Shown here one piece after another: positions 18,298 to 25,147 of a DNA stretch of 64,000 nt (within the stretch, counting starts at the first letter, position 1; every line of letters begins with the position of its first letter). The notes beneath the pieces were generated by a model that was not told where the DNA came from, did no database searches, and saw only the letters and a list, made by a program, of their open reading frames with translations. The stretch comes from Arthrobacter sp. MN05-02 (GTDB taxonomy: Bacteria > Actinomycetota > Actinomycetes > Actinomycetales > Micrococcaceae): contig AP018698.1 of NCBI GenBank assembly GCA_004001285.1, positions 62,001-126,000 on the forward strand, read 5' to 3'. The translations under genes were made by a program, and so were the position numbers.

Positions 18298-18562
18298 CGA
18301 AGACCATGCCCTTCTTCACGTTGACGCTATGCCCGGCCGTCAGCGAACCGGCGCCGTTTCCGTCCTTGCCGCGGCTGAAGCGCACGGTCACGGTGTCCTC
18401 GCCGCTGACTGTTTCCCCGGGGTAGGCAAGTGCCAGAAGATCCGCGTAAGAGATCTCGCGGCCCTCCCACGCGGCCGGTCGCGTATTCACGTAGATGTCG
18501 GTGGTCCGATCGTCCTTCTTGCCGTCGTCCTTCTTGCTGTCGGTCTTATCGTCCTGGGCCAC
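18272..18562 (-). CDS. prokaryotic ubiquitin-like protein (single multiubiquitin-type domain)
   Basis: A 96-residue protein. A ~22-residue Asp/Lys-rich, probably disordered head precedes one beta-grasp domain (DIYVNTRPAAWEGREISYAD, then TVTVRFSRGKDGNG, AGHSVNVKKGMVFDV). It ends R-T-S-R-S with no diglycine, as in multiubiquitin-domain proteins of such operons. The GTG start has GGAAGGAG 6 nt upstream; an in-frame ATG seven codons earlier lies inside that site's context and is less likely. It is the presumed modifier that the overlapping E1-like gene activates. It is first in the operon, just downstream of two operator-like palindromes. Confidence 0.83.
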   Translation of the reverse strand: MAQDDKTDSKKDDGKKDDRTTDIYVNTRPAAWEGREISYADLLALAYPGETVSGEDTVTVRFSRGKDGNGAGSLTAGHSVNVKKGMVFDVVRTSRS

Positions 18563-18609
18563 GGAGGGCTCCTTCCCAAGCATCGAGTCAACGCTTGACT
18601 TGTAGTCCA

Positions 18610-18629
18610 GTGCTCGAAGTTTCGAACAC
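18610..18629. promoter_or_regulatory. operator-like palindrome O1
   Basis: GTGCTCGAAGTTTCGAACAC, a near-perfect 20-bp palindrome. It lies between the ubiquitin-like operon (minus) and the XRE gene (plus). It matches O2 at 18652-18671 in the outer eight bases of each arm. Centre-to-centre spacing is 42 bp, about four helical turns. It probably binds the XRE protein. Confidence 0.7.
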
Positions 18630-18651
18630 TTCTGAGAGATACACTAGCACG

Positions 18652-18671
18652 GTGCTCGACATGTCGAACAC
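18652..18671. promoter_or_regulatory. operator-like palindrome O2
   Basis: GTGCTCGACATGTCGAACAC, with the same outer half-sites as O1 (GTGYTCGA). A TACACT -10-like element on the plus strand and its overlapping minus-strand counterpart TAGTGT lie between O1 and O2. Repressor bound to both sites would shut both divergent promoters. It ends 17 bp before the XRE start codon. Confidence 0.7.
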
Positions 18672-18688
18672 TATGAAAAGGAGTAACA

Positions 18689-19063
18689 GTGGAGAACACC
18701 CCTGGAGTGGACGTCAAAGTGCTGTACGCAGCGTTGGATGCTGCTCGGCTTGAGCGAGTGCTGTCGTGGCGCCAGTTAGCGAAGGAGCTTGAGGTCAGCC
18801 CATCGACGCTGTCTCGCCTAGCAAACGGCCTCAAGCCAGATTTGTCCGCGTTCGCCAAGATGACGATGTGGCTGCGGATGCCAGCCGAGAGTTTTTATAT
18901 ACGACAGGGCGAGCAATCGTCCGAAGAGCCCGAGCTCGTAGCGGCGCTAGCTCCTCTTTTGCGGGCTAGACGCGACCTCAAAAGTGAGGATGTCGCGATG
19001 TTGGAGGAGCTCATCGGCGCTGCAGCGAAGCGCTTCCAGTCTGAAGGGTCCTCACGAGGCTGA
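18689..19063 (+). CDS. XRE-family helix-turn-helix repressor
   Basis: A 124-residue protein with a GTG start and AAGGAG at good spacing. Residues 22-65 form an XRE HTH (LSWRQLAKELEVSPSTLSRL then ANGLKPDLSAFAKM). The tail is an acidic helical region (LKSEDVAMLEELIGAAAKRF), which may dimerise or be the peptidase-sensitive part. It is divergent from the ubiquitin-like operon and 2 bp ahead of an ImmA/IrrE peptidase gene. That pairing is used widely for derepression by repressor cleavage (ImmR/ImmA, CapH/CapP, DdrO/IrrE). Two matching palindromes upstream are its likely sites. Confidence 0.88.
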   Translation: MENTPGVDVKVLYAALDAARLERVLSWRQLAKELEVSPSTLSRLANGLKPDLSAFAKMTMWLRMPAESFYIRQGEQSSEEPELVAALAPLLRARRDLKSEDVAMLEELIGAAAKRFQSEGSSRG

Positions 19064-19065
19064 GC

Positions 19066-19641
19066 ATGCGCGTTACTCAGAACTACATGTGCGACCTCGC
19101 GTCCGAGGAGCGGCTGAACCTTGGCGTGGGGATGCGCCAGGAACTGGATCCCTATGCGTTATGTGCAGAACACGGAATTGAGGTCTACACGGTAGAGTCT
19201 CTGCAGTCCTTCGGGGCTACCTCCCACGCCATAAATCACTTCACTACGCTCAACCCCAGAGCTTGGTCGGCGGCCCTCGTCCCTATTGGCTCCGCCCGAG
19301 TCATCCTCGAGAACGAAGCTCACGCCCGAGTTCGCCGACGATCGAGTATCGCCCACGAGTTGGGACACTTCCTCCTCGAACACGCCTTTGACGGCGTTCT
19401 TTTGGGGGAGGACCACAAGCGGCAGTTCGACGAAGCTCAGGAGAAGCAGGCAACGTTTCTCTCAGGAGAACTCCTCATCCCACGCAAGGCCGCGCAACAA
19501 GCGGCCTACGATGGTTGGTCCAACGCACGTGTCGCAGCGGTCTTCAACGTGAGCGAGCAGTTCGCGCAGATGCAGATGAAGGGTCCCCGGGTCCGCGCTC
19601 AACGGGCAACACGGAAGTACGGCGAGAGATCACAGGCGTGA
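19066..19641 (+). CDS. ImmA/IrrE-type metallopeptidase
   Basis: A 191-residue M78-type zinc peptidase. HELGH lies at residues 97-101, followed by FLLEH and EKQATFLSGELLIP, where the third ligand region and the specificity helix fall in ImmA/IrrE proteins. It starts 2 bp after the XRE stop, so the pair is translated together. Relatives cleave their partner repressor when a cellular signal such as DNA damage or single-stranded DNA is present. The likely substrate here is the XRE protein, which would release the ubiquitin-like operon. That regulatory link is inference. Confidence 0.87.
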   Translation: MRVTQNYMCDLASEERLNLGVGMRQELDPYALCAEHGIEVYTVESLQSFGATSHAINHFTTLNPRAWSAALVPIGSARVILENEAHARVRRRSSIAHELGHFLLEHAFDGVLLGEDHKRQFDEAQEKQATFLSGELLIPRKAAQQAAYDGWSNARVAAVFNVSEQFAQMQMKGPRVRAQRATRKYGERSQA

Positions 19642-19707
19642 GCAACCGGCACGTCCGAAAAAGGGACGTCTCCCACCAGCACCCCGCGCTCCCATCTCGA
19701 TGACAGC

Positions 19708-20586
19708 ATGACTTACCAGGTACGGCACCTCAGAGCCTACGACCGGGACGCCTTCGCTGGGCGTGCGGCGCCGAGGATCCTCGAACCCACCCCGGTCTGC
19801 TGGATGTGTTCCAGGACCTCGGGCAGGAGCACCAAAGAGCACGTTTTCGCTCGAACACTGCTTGAGGAATTTCCGTCGGAACAGAAACAGTTCTCTCCGG
19901 CGAGGTTCAACTCCGCCCTGTACACACCGGACCCTCTCGGTATGACCCATCTGCGAGGACCCATGCCAGGTTCGGCGCTTGTCGCCGGCGGAATCTGCGC
20001 AACATGTAACAACCTGTGGATGTCGAACCTGGAAGTGGCCACGAAACCACTTCTGGTCTCACCTCCAGAACGGACGCTCTCCGCAGTCGAAGCGCGGACG
20101 CTTGCCCACTGGTTCGTCAAGACTGCGATCGTCATCAACGTGTCGAATCCTCACCGGCTCTTGTGGCCGGCAGAACGCCGCCACGCCGTCGCTGGACGGC
20201 GGATGCCCAACGTTGCTATCTGGTTATTCCGCGTGCCAGAGTCCGACCTGAACTGGATTCAGGCACGCCCTGGAGGGCTATCCTTGCTCACCAACCCGCT
20301 TGAAAGCGTGGATACGGAGACGGCTTCGTTCCTTGGAGGGGTCATTCATAGTTGCGCGATCCAAGTAGGCACTCTGGTTGGGGACGTCGTCGCATACCCA
20401 GGCGAGATCTCAGCGAGCGAGTTTGAGCATGACGGCACGCTGCTGTGGAAGAACGGGCGGATAGGCGAGGTTAACCTGTCCGATCTCGCTGTAGGCAAAG
20501 ATTTATGGGACCACGGAGCACACATTAAGTTGAGGACTTCCTCGTTCTGGTCCGGAGGCGTGCCTGCTGGGTACTGGTCGAAGTAG
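19708..20586 (+). CDS. HNH-like zinc nuclease candidate
   Basis: A 292-residue protein. C-W-M-C, then KEHVFARTLLEEF, then ICATCNNLWMSNLE form a C-x2-C ... E-H-V ... C-x2-C-N-N pattern of HNH-type treble-clef nucleases, all within residues 31-115. The remaining 175 residues are a mixed alpha/beta region I do not recognise (SAVEARTLAHWFVKTAIV, IWLFRVPESDLNW). It sits 66 bp after the ImmA/IrrE gene on the same strand, so it may be co-expressed. It could be a DNA-cutting effector or sensor for the island. Function is unproven. Confidence 0.65.
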   Translation: MTYQVRHLRAYDRDAFAGRAAPRILEPTPVCWMCSRTSGRSTKEHVFARTLLEEFPSEQKQFSPARFNSALYTPDPLGMTHLRGPMPGSALVAGGICATCNNLWMSNLEVATKPLLVSPPERTLSAVEARTLAHWFVKTAIVINVSNPHRLLWPAERRHAVAGRRMPNVAIWLFRVPESDLNWIQARPGGLSLLTNPLESVDTETASFLGGVIHSCAIQVGTLVGDVVAYPGEISASEFEHDGTLLWKNGRIGEVNLSDLAVGKDLWDHGAHIKLRTSSFWSGGVPAGYWSK

Positions 20587-20906
20587 CCATCTCGCATCCC
20601 AGTCCTGAACTCACCCGTCTCTGTTCCGGGTAAGTTGCCGATAGCCGGCGTTATGCCAAGCAACGGATCGGGACGGGTGCACTGAACTGCGACGGTGTAG
20701 CAACCTCACTGAGGCACCGCGATTGTCCAACAGCTTGTTGGACATTTGTGCCCCCGCCTCGCCATAACTCGCCCAATGGCTAGTCAACTGGCAGATCAAG
20801 GACCAAAGAACGGACGAGCCCTCTTGCGGCGGCATTGCGGGATCACGACAAGTCTCCGACTGCGAGAGTGCCGTACTTACAGAGTTAGTGGCGCTCCGAG
20901 CGGCTC
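20587..20906. other. intergenic stretch without recognisable gene
   Basis: A 320-bp convergent gap between the HNH-like gene and the ATPase gene. It contains a GCCGATAGCCGGC-like motif near 20638-20650 that recalls the GCCGATAACC repeats elsewhere in the island. No convincing coding frame, terminator or RNA was seen. Confidence 0.4.
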
Positions 20907-22088
20907 TTAGGCAGGTAGGTCCGGGGCCGGGTAGGCGCCCCAACCCCCGTCGTTGCCGCCTTCGCGGGCTTCAGCGGCAAGTTGGCGTCGGATGTAAGCG
21001 CCGAGGTACGGCAGGGAGAATTGGACGTAGCCGTGGCCAGCGGGTTGGACGTAGCCGGAGTCGACAAGACGCTTCTTGTAGACCTGAACGTAAGCGTCGG
21101 ATACGTTCATCCGATTGACGATGTCTGCAACCCTAGAGCGGTCTTCGTCCTCCGCCATGGCGTTGAGGAATTTTTGGTCTACATCGGAGAGATCGCCGTA
21201 GACGCGGCTGATAACGCGGCTTTCGATCGCACGAATCGCCCGGTCGTGCGCGACGGTGGCGTCAACGAGGGTGATGCATGGGGCAGTGCTGTTGTTACGC
21301 CAGGCGTAGTCCCCCGCGAGTTGTACGAGGTAGGGGTAGCCCTGAGCAAGGGAGACAAGCTTGTCTAGTGCCTTTTCGTCGATGGCGCGTCCGCCGATAC
21401 CAGCAGTTTCGACGAACACGCGTCGCGTTTCGGGAGCCGAGAGGCGTTCAAACTCGAGCTCGCGTGAGCGCCGAAGAAACGTAGTGTGCTCCTCAGCGAG
21501 CAGCGCATCCAAGCTGACCTTCACGCCCGCAAAAACGACCATGATCTGCGCACCGTCTTCGAGCGCGTGGGAAACTTGCAGGGCAAACTTGCTCAGCTCG
21601 CGCAGGCGCACCTTTCCGGCGGACACTTCATCGATGGTGATGAGGATGCCGCCGTCCGCGCCCATCGCGGAGGACAAAGCGACCAGGTCGGTGCGCAACT
21701 GCGGCTTTACAACACGGTGCCGGTCAACATACTCAATGTCGGCGCTGAATTCCCAGATGCCGAGGCTGGTGAGACGGGCGCGAGTTTCTGGTGTCATCTC
21801 GTTGATGAGGGTGGGTATGGTCGAGTCCATCACCCGTCCCATGAGTCCGGCACTGGCGTCATCGCTTATGACGAGCCATCCGGCTTCGCGCGCGGCGTCC
21901 TGGAGAGTAGTGAGGAACGAGGTTTTACCGACTCCGCGAAGTCCTGAGACGAGGACGGAGTGGTTCTCGCCGAAATCGAGGGTTTCGAAGACGGCCTTGA
22001 GTTCGTTGAGGTCTTCCCCGTGACCACCGAAGATGGCAGGCTTCTTGCCATAGCCCGGGGTGAACGGGCTTGGTGCTGTCTCAACCAT
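20907..22088 (-). CDS. AAA-type ATPase with C-terminal winged helix
   Basis: A 393-residue P-loop ATPase of the archaeal-ATPase/AAA_16 (ORC-like) kind. Walker A GLRGVGKT is at residues 49-56, Walker B ILITIDE near 155, sensor-like VVFAGV near 195, and a lid with GYPYLVQLAGDYAW. The C-terminal 90 residues look like a winged helix (LSDVDQKFLNAMAEDEDRSR, VYKKRLVDSGYVQPAG). GGAG lies 6 nt before the ATG at 22088; a TTG four codons upstream is less likely. Such stand-alone ATPases occur in mobile and defence islands, where the HTH part may bind nucleic acid or a partner. The specific role is unknown. Confidence 0.82.
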   Translation of the reverse strand: MVETAPSPFTPGYGKKPAIFGGHGEDLNELKAVFETLDFGENHSVLVSGLRGVGKTSFLTTLQDAAREAGWLVISDDASAGLMGRVMDSTIPTLINEMTPETRARLTSLGIWEFSADIEYVDRHRVVKPQLRTDLVALSSAMGADGGILITIDEVSAGKVRLRELSKFALQVSHALEDGAQIMVVFAGVKVSLDALLAEEHTTFLRRSRELEFERLSAPETRRVFVETAGIGGRAIDEKALDKLVSLAQGYPYLVQLAGDYAWRNNSTAPCITLVDATVAHDRAIRAIESRVISRVYGDLSDVDQKFLNAMAEDEDRSRVADIVNRMNVSDAYVQVYKKRLVDSGYVQPAGHGYVQFSLPYLGAYIRRQLAAEAREGGNDGGWGAYPAPDLPA

Positions 22089-22198
22089 TACGGCCTCCAA
22101 ATCATATTTACTTTATTCTATTACAGTGGTTGCAGACTGTCCGGGTGCGCTATGGCGCGGCACCACGGGTAGAGGCTTGTGCTCCGTCGCTGTGCCCC

Positions 22199-22430
22199 CC
22201 TGAACGGGCCTGTATCAGAAAAGAGGGTGGCCATGGTGGGGTCCGCGTGTATCAGCGGCCCGTTGTGTCTCATGAACGTGCGGAGTCCATCTGGTGCGCA
22301 AGCTGGTAGCGGCACAAGGAAGCCGTTAACCGGCTCAACGCGCTCGGGCGCGCCCGGGAAGCACTGCGCACGGACCCGATGGCAGGACTCGCGAGCTGGT
22401 GAAACAGCTACCCCGACCCACCATGGCAAA
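22199..22430 (+). pseudogene. possible DUF4913 gene remnants
   Basis: The plus frame from 22268 reads SHERAESIWCASW, stop, RHKEAVNRLNALGRAREAL, DPMAGLASW, stop, NSYPDPPW. This resembles the W-W ... HPEAVxRLxALWRAWE ... SxWWRDHxDPH pattern of DUF4913 proteins from actinobacterial plasmids. Both stops replace the second Trp of a WW pair (TGG to TAG or TGA). On the minus strand at about 22199-22262, HADPTMATLFSDTGPFRG looks like the missing C-terminus in the opposite orientation. Two broken copies or an inversion would explain this. Recognition is by motif memory only. Confidence 0.35.
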
Positions 22431-22974
22431 CTCTGCGGCCTTCAGCGGCAAGATCTATATCGCCGATAACCAAGCTTATGTCAACCTATGTTGACGCAGT
22501 GCCTTGGTACCGAGCACCTTACTCCCCCGCGGCTCAGCCTGTTGCTGCTGCAGGATCGTTAGGCCGATATTCAAATAGAACTCGATCATCGAGGCATTCA
22601 CCATAGGCTGAGCTCTCGCCTGCGCGGCTCGTACTGCACTGATCAGTTACGCCAACGTCTCTGCGTAGCTTGGGGGAAGATTAGGTTCGAGGTCAGTCAC
22701 GTCCCACACATTCGTAGAACGGCGCGCTTCAGACTACGAGTACGTTGATGCAACCCTCTCATCACTCGCACTTGTTGCCCCCTAATCGCCCTGACCGCTC
22801 CAAGACGATCGCGTGAGGAACCAAAATGCGGATAGCGCGCTGCTTCACCAGCGGCAACTGCCTGACCTGGCGCAACTACCTCACCGGTCAGTCTGACCAA
22901 CCGACTCGCCGCCGATCTGAAAGAATGCGGGAAGGAATCGACGATTCCCTAGGACTACGCTGAGGGGACACTGC
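22431..22974. other. intergenic stretch, no gene recognised
   Basis: About 540 bp of lower coding quality. It holds an ATCGCCGATAACC repeat near 22454 and the interrupted dyad GTCAACCTATGTTGAC at about 22478-22493. Short frames on both strands lack ribosome-binding sites and family patterns. It lies between the ATPase gene and a less GC-rich gene, so it may mark an insertion junction. Confidence 0.35.
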
Positions 22975-24993
22975 TTGGAAACGCCTGCTAGCGCACTGGT
23001 TGGATACGCTGTACTTCGAGCGAACTACAACGCTGATGCCCCAAGTTATCTGGACAATTTCCAGCCATTCATCTTGAGCGTACTCGCACGCTCTGACAGA
23101 TCATTCCTTGAACGAGATGCTATCTCTGAGACCATCCTCAGTGACTTTGGAATCTTGATACCCAGTCTTGTAGTAGGGAAGCTAGTCAAGCGCACTACAC
23201 GGGCAGGGCTCACAACCAGTACCGGAAATGATGCTGTCGCTATCACAACTGATGGACTGAAAAGCGCCCCCGCGATCAATGAAGAAGTTACTCTTTACGA
23301 ACGCAAGCAGCAAGAACTCGTAGAACACTTTCGAATGTTTGTTGAAGACAGCTACCCGAATCACCTTGACTTACTGAAAGAGGACCTCGGCCAATCTCTA
23401 GCCGAGTACTTCGATCGCCATGCAGTTCCGCTTCTCAATGAGGGCCTCAGAGGGCAGGAAAGATCAACCAATTCAACACATGGTCTCGATTTTCTTGTCT
23501 CCGCCTTTGTGTCGCGGTTAGCAGAGTCGGACCAAGCACGATTCTCATATGTTGTTGAGGCGGCTAAGGGTGCCATGTTGGCTTCCGTCTTAGTGCTCGA
23601 CACATCAAGTCTTTCGGAATCTCTCAACCAACTGAATCTTGTTCTCGACACTCCCGTTCTAATGGATGCTCTAGGCTTTCATGGCCCCATCCCAGAAAAG
23701 GCTGCCGAACAGACCTTAAGCCTCGCACGCAATCAGGGTGCCCATTTACTCACTTTTGAACACTGCATCGGAGAAGTCCAAGGCATTCTGGAATCCATCG
23801 AACATTCACTTAAAAGAGGATCATCGAGGTCTACAGCTGCAGGGTACCTTCACTTCGCAGAGACCGGTCAAACTCCTGCGGATCTGGCGGTGCTCAAAGG
23901 TAGAATCGGTGCATTGCTTGACGACCTCGGCGTTAAGGTCATAGCTCGGCCCGAAAACTATTTTGAATACGGGCTTGATGAAGCAAAGCTAGAAGACCTC
24001 ATCCAAGAGAAGGTTCGGTACTTCCAGGACTCAGCACGCATAAATGATGTCAGGTCGCTATCGTCCGTTCATCGTCTTCGACGCGGGGTCCGCGATAAAT
24101 CGCTTGAGCGCTGCAGCGCCGTAATGGTGACTTCCAACTCAGCCCTCGTATCAGCCGCTGTGCAGTTTGACCGAGATCGAGCAGGGTTTCCTCTGGCAAT
24201 GACCGTTGAGGCACTAGCAAGCATTCTTTGGGTACGCTCCCCCGCTGCAGCTTCTGATGTTCCCAGACAAGTCCTTCTCGCATCTGCTTACGCAGGCATG
24301 CAGCCAAGTCTACATCTCTGGTCTCGTTACCTAGAGGAGGTGGAAAAACTAGAAAATAGTTCTGCCGTTACCGCCGACGAGGCAATTATTTTACGCTCCA
24401 GTTCTGTTAGCCGAGAGACTCTCATGGATGAGACGTTGGGCGACCCAGAAGCGTTAACGGCCGAATCGCCGAAAGAGGTTCTCAATCGGATAAAAAGCGA
24501 AGCGACTGCTCCACTCGAAAGCCAGGTGGAAATTCTAACTCAACGTACCAGCGAGATATCGCAGGTGGCTGATCACGCCTCTGAGGATTGGCTGGTTCAA
24601 GTGAAGGCCCGTGAGAAAGCTGAAAAACAAGTGCTAGAACTTGAAAATGAAAAAACGTCCTTGGAAACGAGTGTTCAGACACTAAAGAACCTAGATCAAG
24701 CGAGACGCACGAGCATCGCGAATCACGCCCAAGAACTCGCCAAGAAGCAACGTAAGCGGATCGCATTTGTTGGACGAATTGTCTGTATCGCGGTTGTCCT
24801 GGCAGCCCTCGGCTATTTCCTAAGTTTACCTGATCCAGCAGGTAAAACGGGAGCCACTATTGTAGGCGCGTGCGCGTTCTTAAGCATCGTCATTTCCTTC
24901 CTTCCCAAGAACATGAACGTGCTGAATCGCTTGGAAGAACACCGGTCGGGACGTCTTAAGCGGGATTTGCTGAGGAACGCAGGTTTTGAGTGA
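22975..24993 (+). CDS. PIN-like, coiled-coil, C-terminally membrane-anchored protein of unknown function
   Basis: A 672-residue protein from a TTG start with GAGGGGA upstream. Residues 220-400 look PIN-like: LVLDTPVLMDALG (Asp225), LLTFEHCIGEVQ (Glu267), INDVRSLSSVHRLR, then VTSNSALVSA where PIN proteins usually have a T-x-D; here the Asp is Asn. Residues about 500-590 form a long coiled coil. Two hydrophobic helices follow (about 597-618 and 625-644), then a basic tail. Codon use is visibly less GC-rich than in the neighbours, a sign of transfer. It could be a membrane-tethered RNase-type defence or toxin protein. I do not recognise a named family. Confidence 0.75.
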   Translation: METPASALVGYAVLRANYNADAPSYLDNFQPFILSVLARSDRSFLERDAISETILSDFGILIPSLVVGKLVKRTTRAGLTTSTGNDAVAITTDGLKSAPAINEEVTLYERKQQELVEHFRMFVEDSYPNHLDLLKEDLGQSLAEYFDRHAVPLLNEGLRGQERSTNSTHGLDFLVSAFVSRLAESDQARFSYVVEAAKGAMLASVLVLDTSSLSESLNQLNLVLDTPVLMDALGFHGPIPEKAAEQTLSLARNQGAHLLTFEHCIGEVQGILESIEHSLKRGSSRSTAAGYLHFAETGQTPADLAVLKGRIGALLDDLGVKVIARPENYFEYGLDEAKLEDLIQEKVRYFQDSARINDVRSLSSVHRLRRGVRDKSLERCSAVMVTSNSALVSAAVQFDRDRAGFPLAMTVEALASILWVRSPAAASDVPRQVLLASAYAGMQPSLHLWSRYLEEVEKLENSSAVTADEAIILRSSSVSRETLMDETLGDPEALTAESPKEVLNRIKSEATAPLESQVEILTQRTSEISQVADHASEDWLVQVKAREKAEKQVLELENEKTSLETSVQTLKNLDQARRTSIANHAQELAKKQRKRIAFVGRIVCIAVVLAALGYFLSLPDPAGKTGATIVGACAFLSIVISFLPKNMNVLNRLEEHRSGRLKRDLLRNAGFE

Positions 24994-25049
24994 CGGTTCC
25001 GTCAAGATGAGTGCATCGAGGTGGCCATTCACGGGGTCCGGCACTACCT

Positions 25050-25105
25050 CCACTCCTCCGGTCCACGAACTCAGCACGATACTCAGTTCGTGGACCGAGG
25101 AGTGG
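25050..25105. terminator. bidirectional terminator between convergent genes
   Basis: Arms 25050-25071 and 25085-25105 pair over 21 bp with one bulge and a 13-nt loop. It lies between the PIN-like gene (plus) and the relaxase gene (minus), so it can end both transcripts. Confidence 0.85.
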
Positions 25106-25147
25106 AATGAGAGGCCGCTTATAGAGCCAGTGAGGGTGGCCGTGCGT

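Noticed and set aside
18563-18583. ATG seven codons upstream as the ubiquitin-like protein's start
   Set aside because: GGAAGGAG is placed ideally for the GTG at 18562 and falls inside the longer reading.
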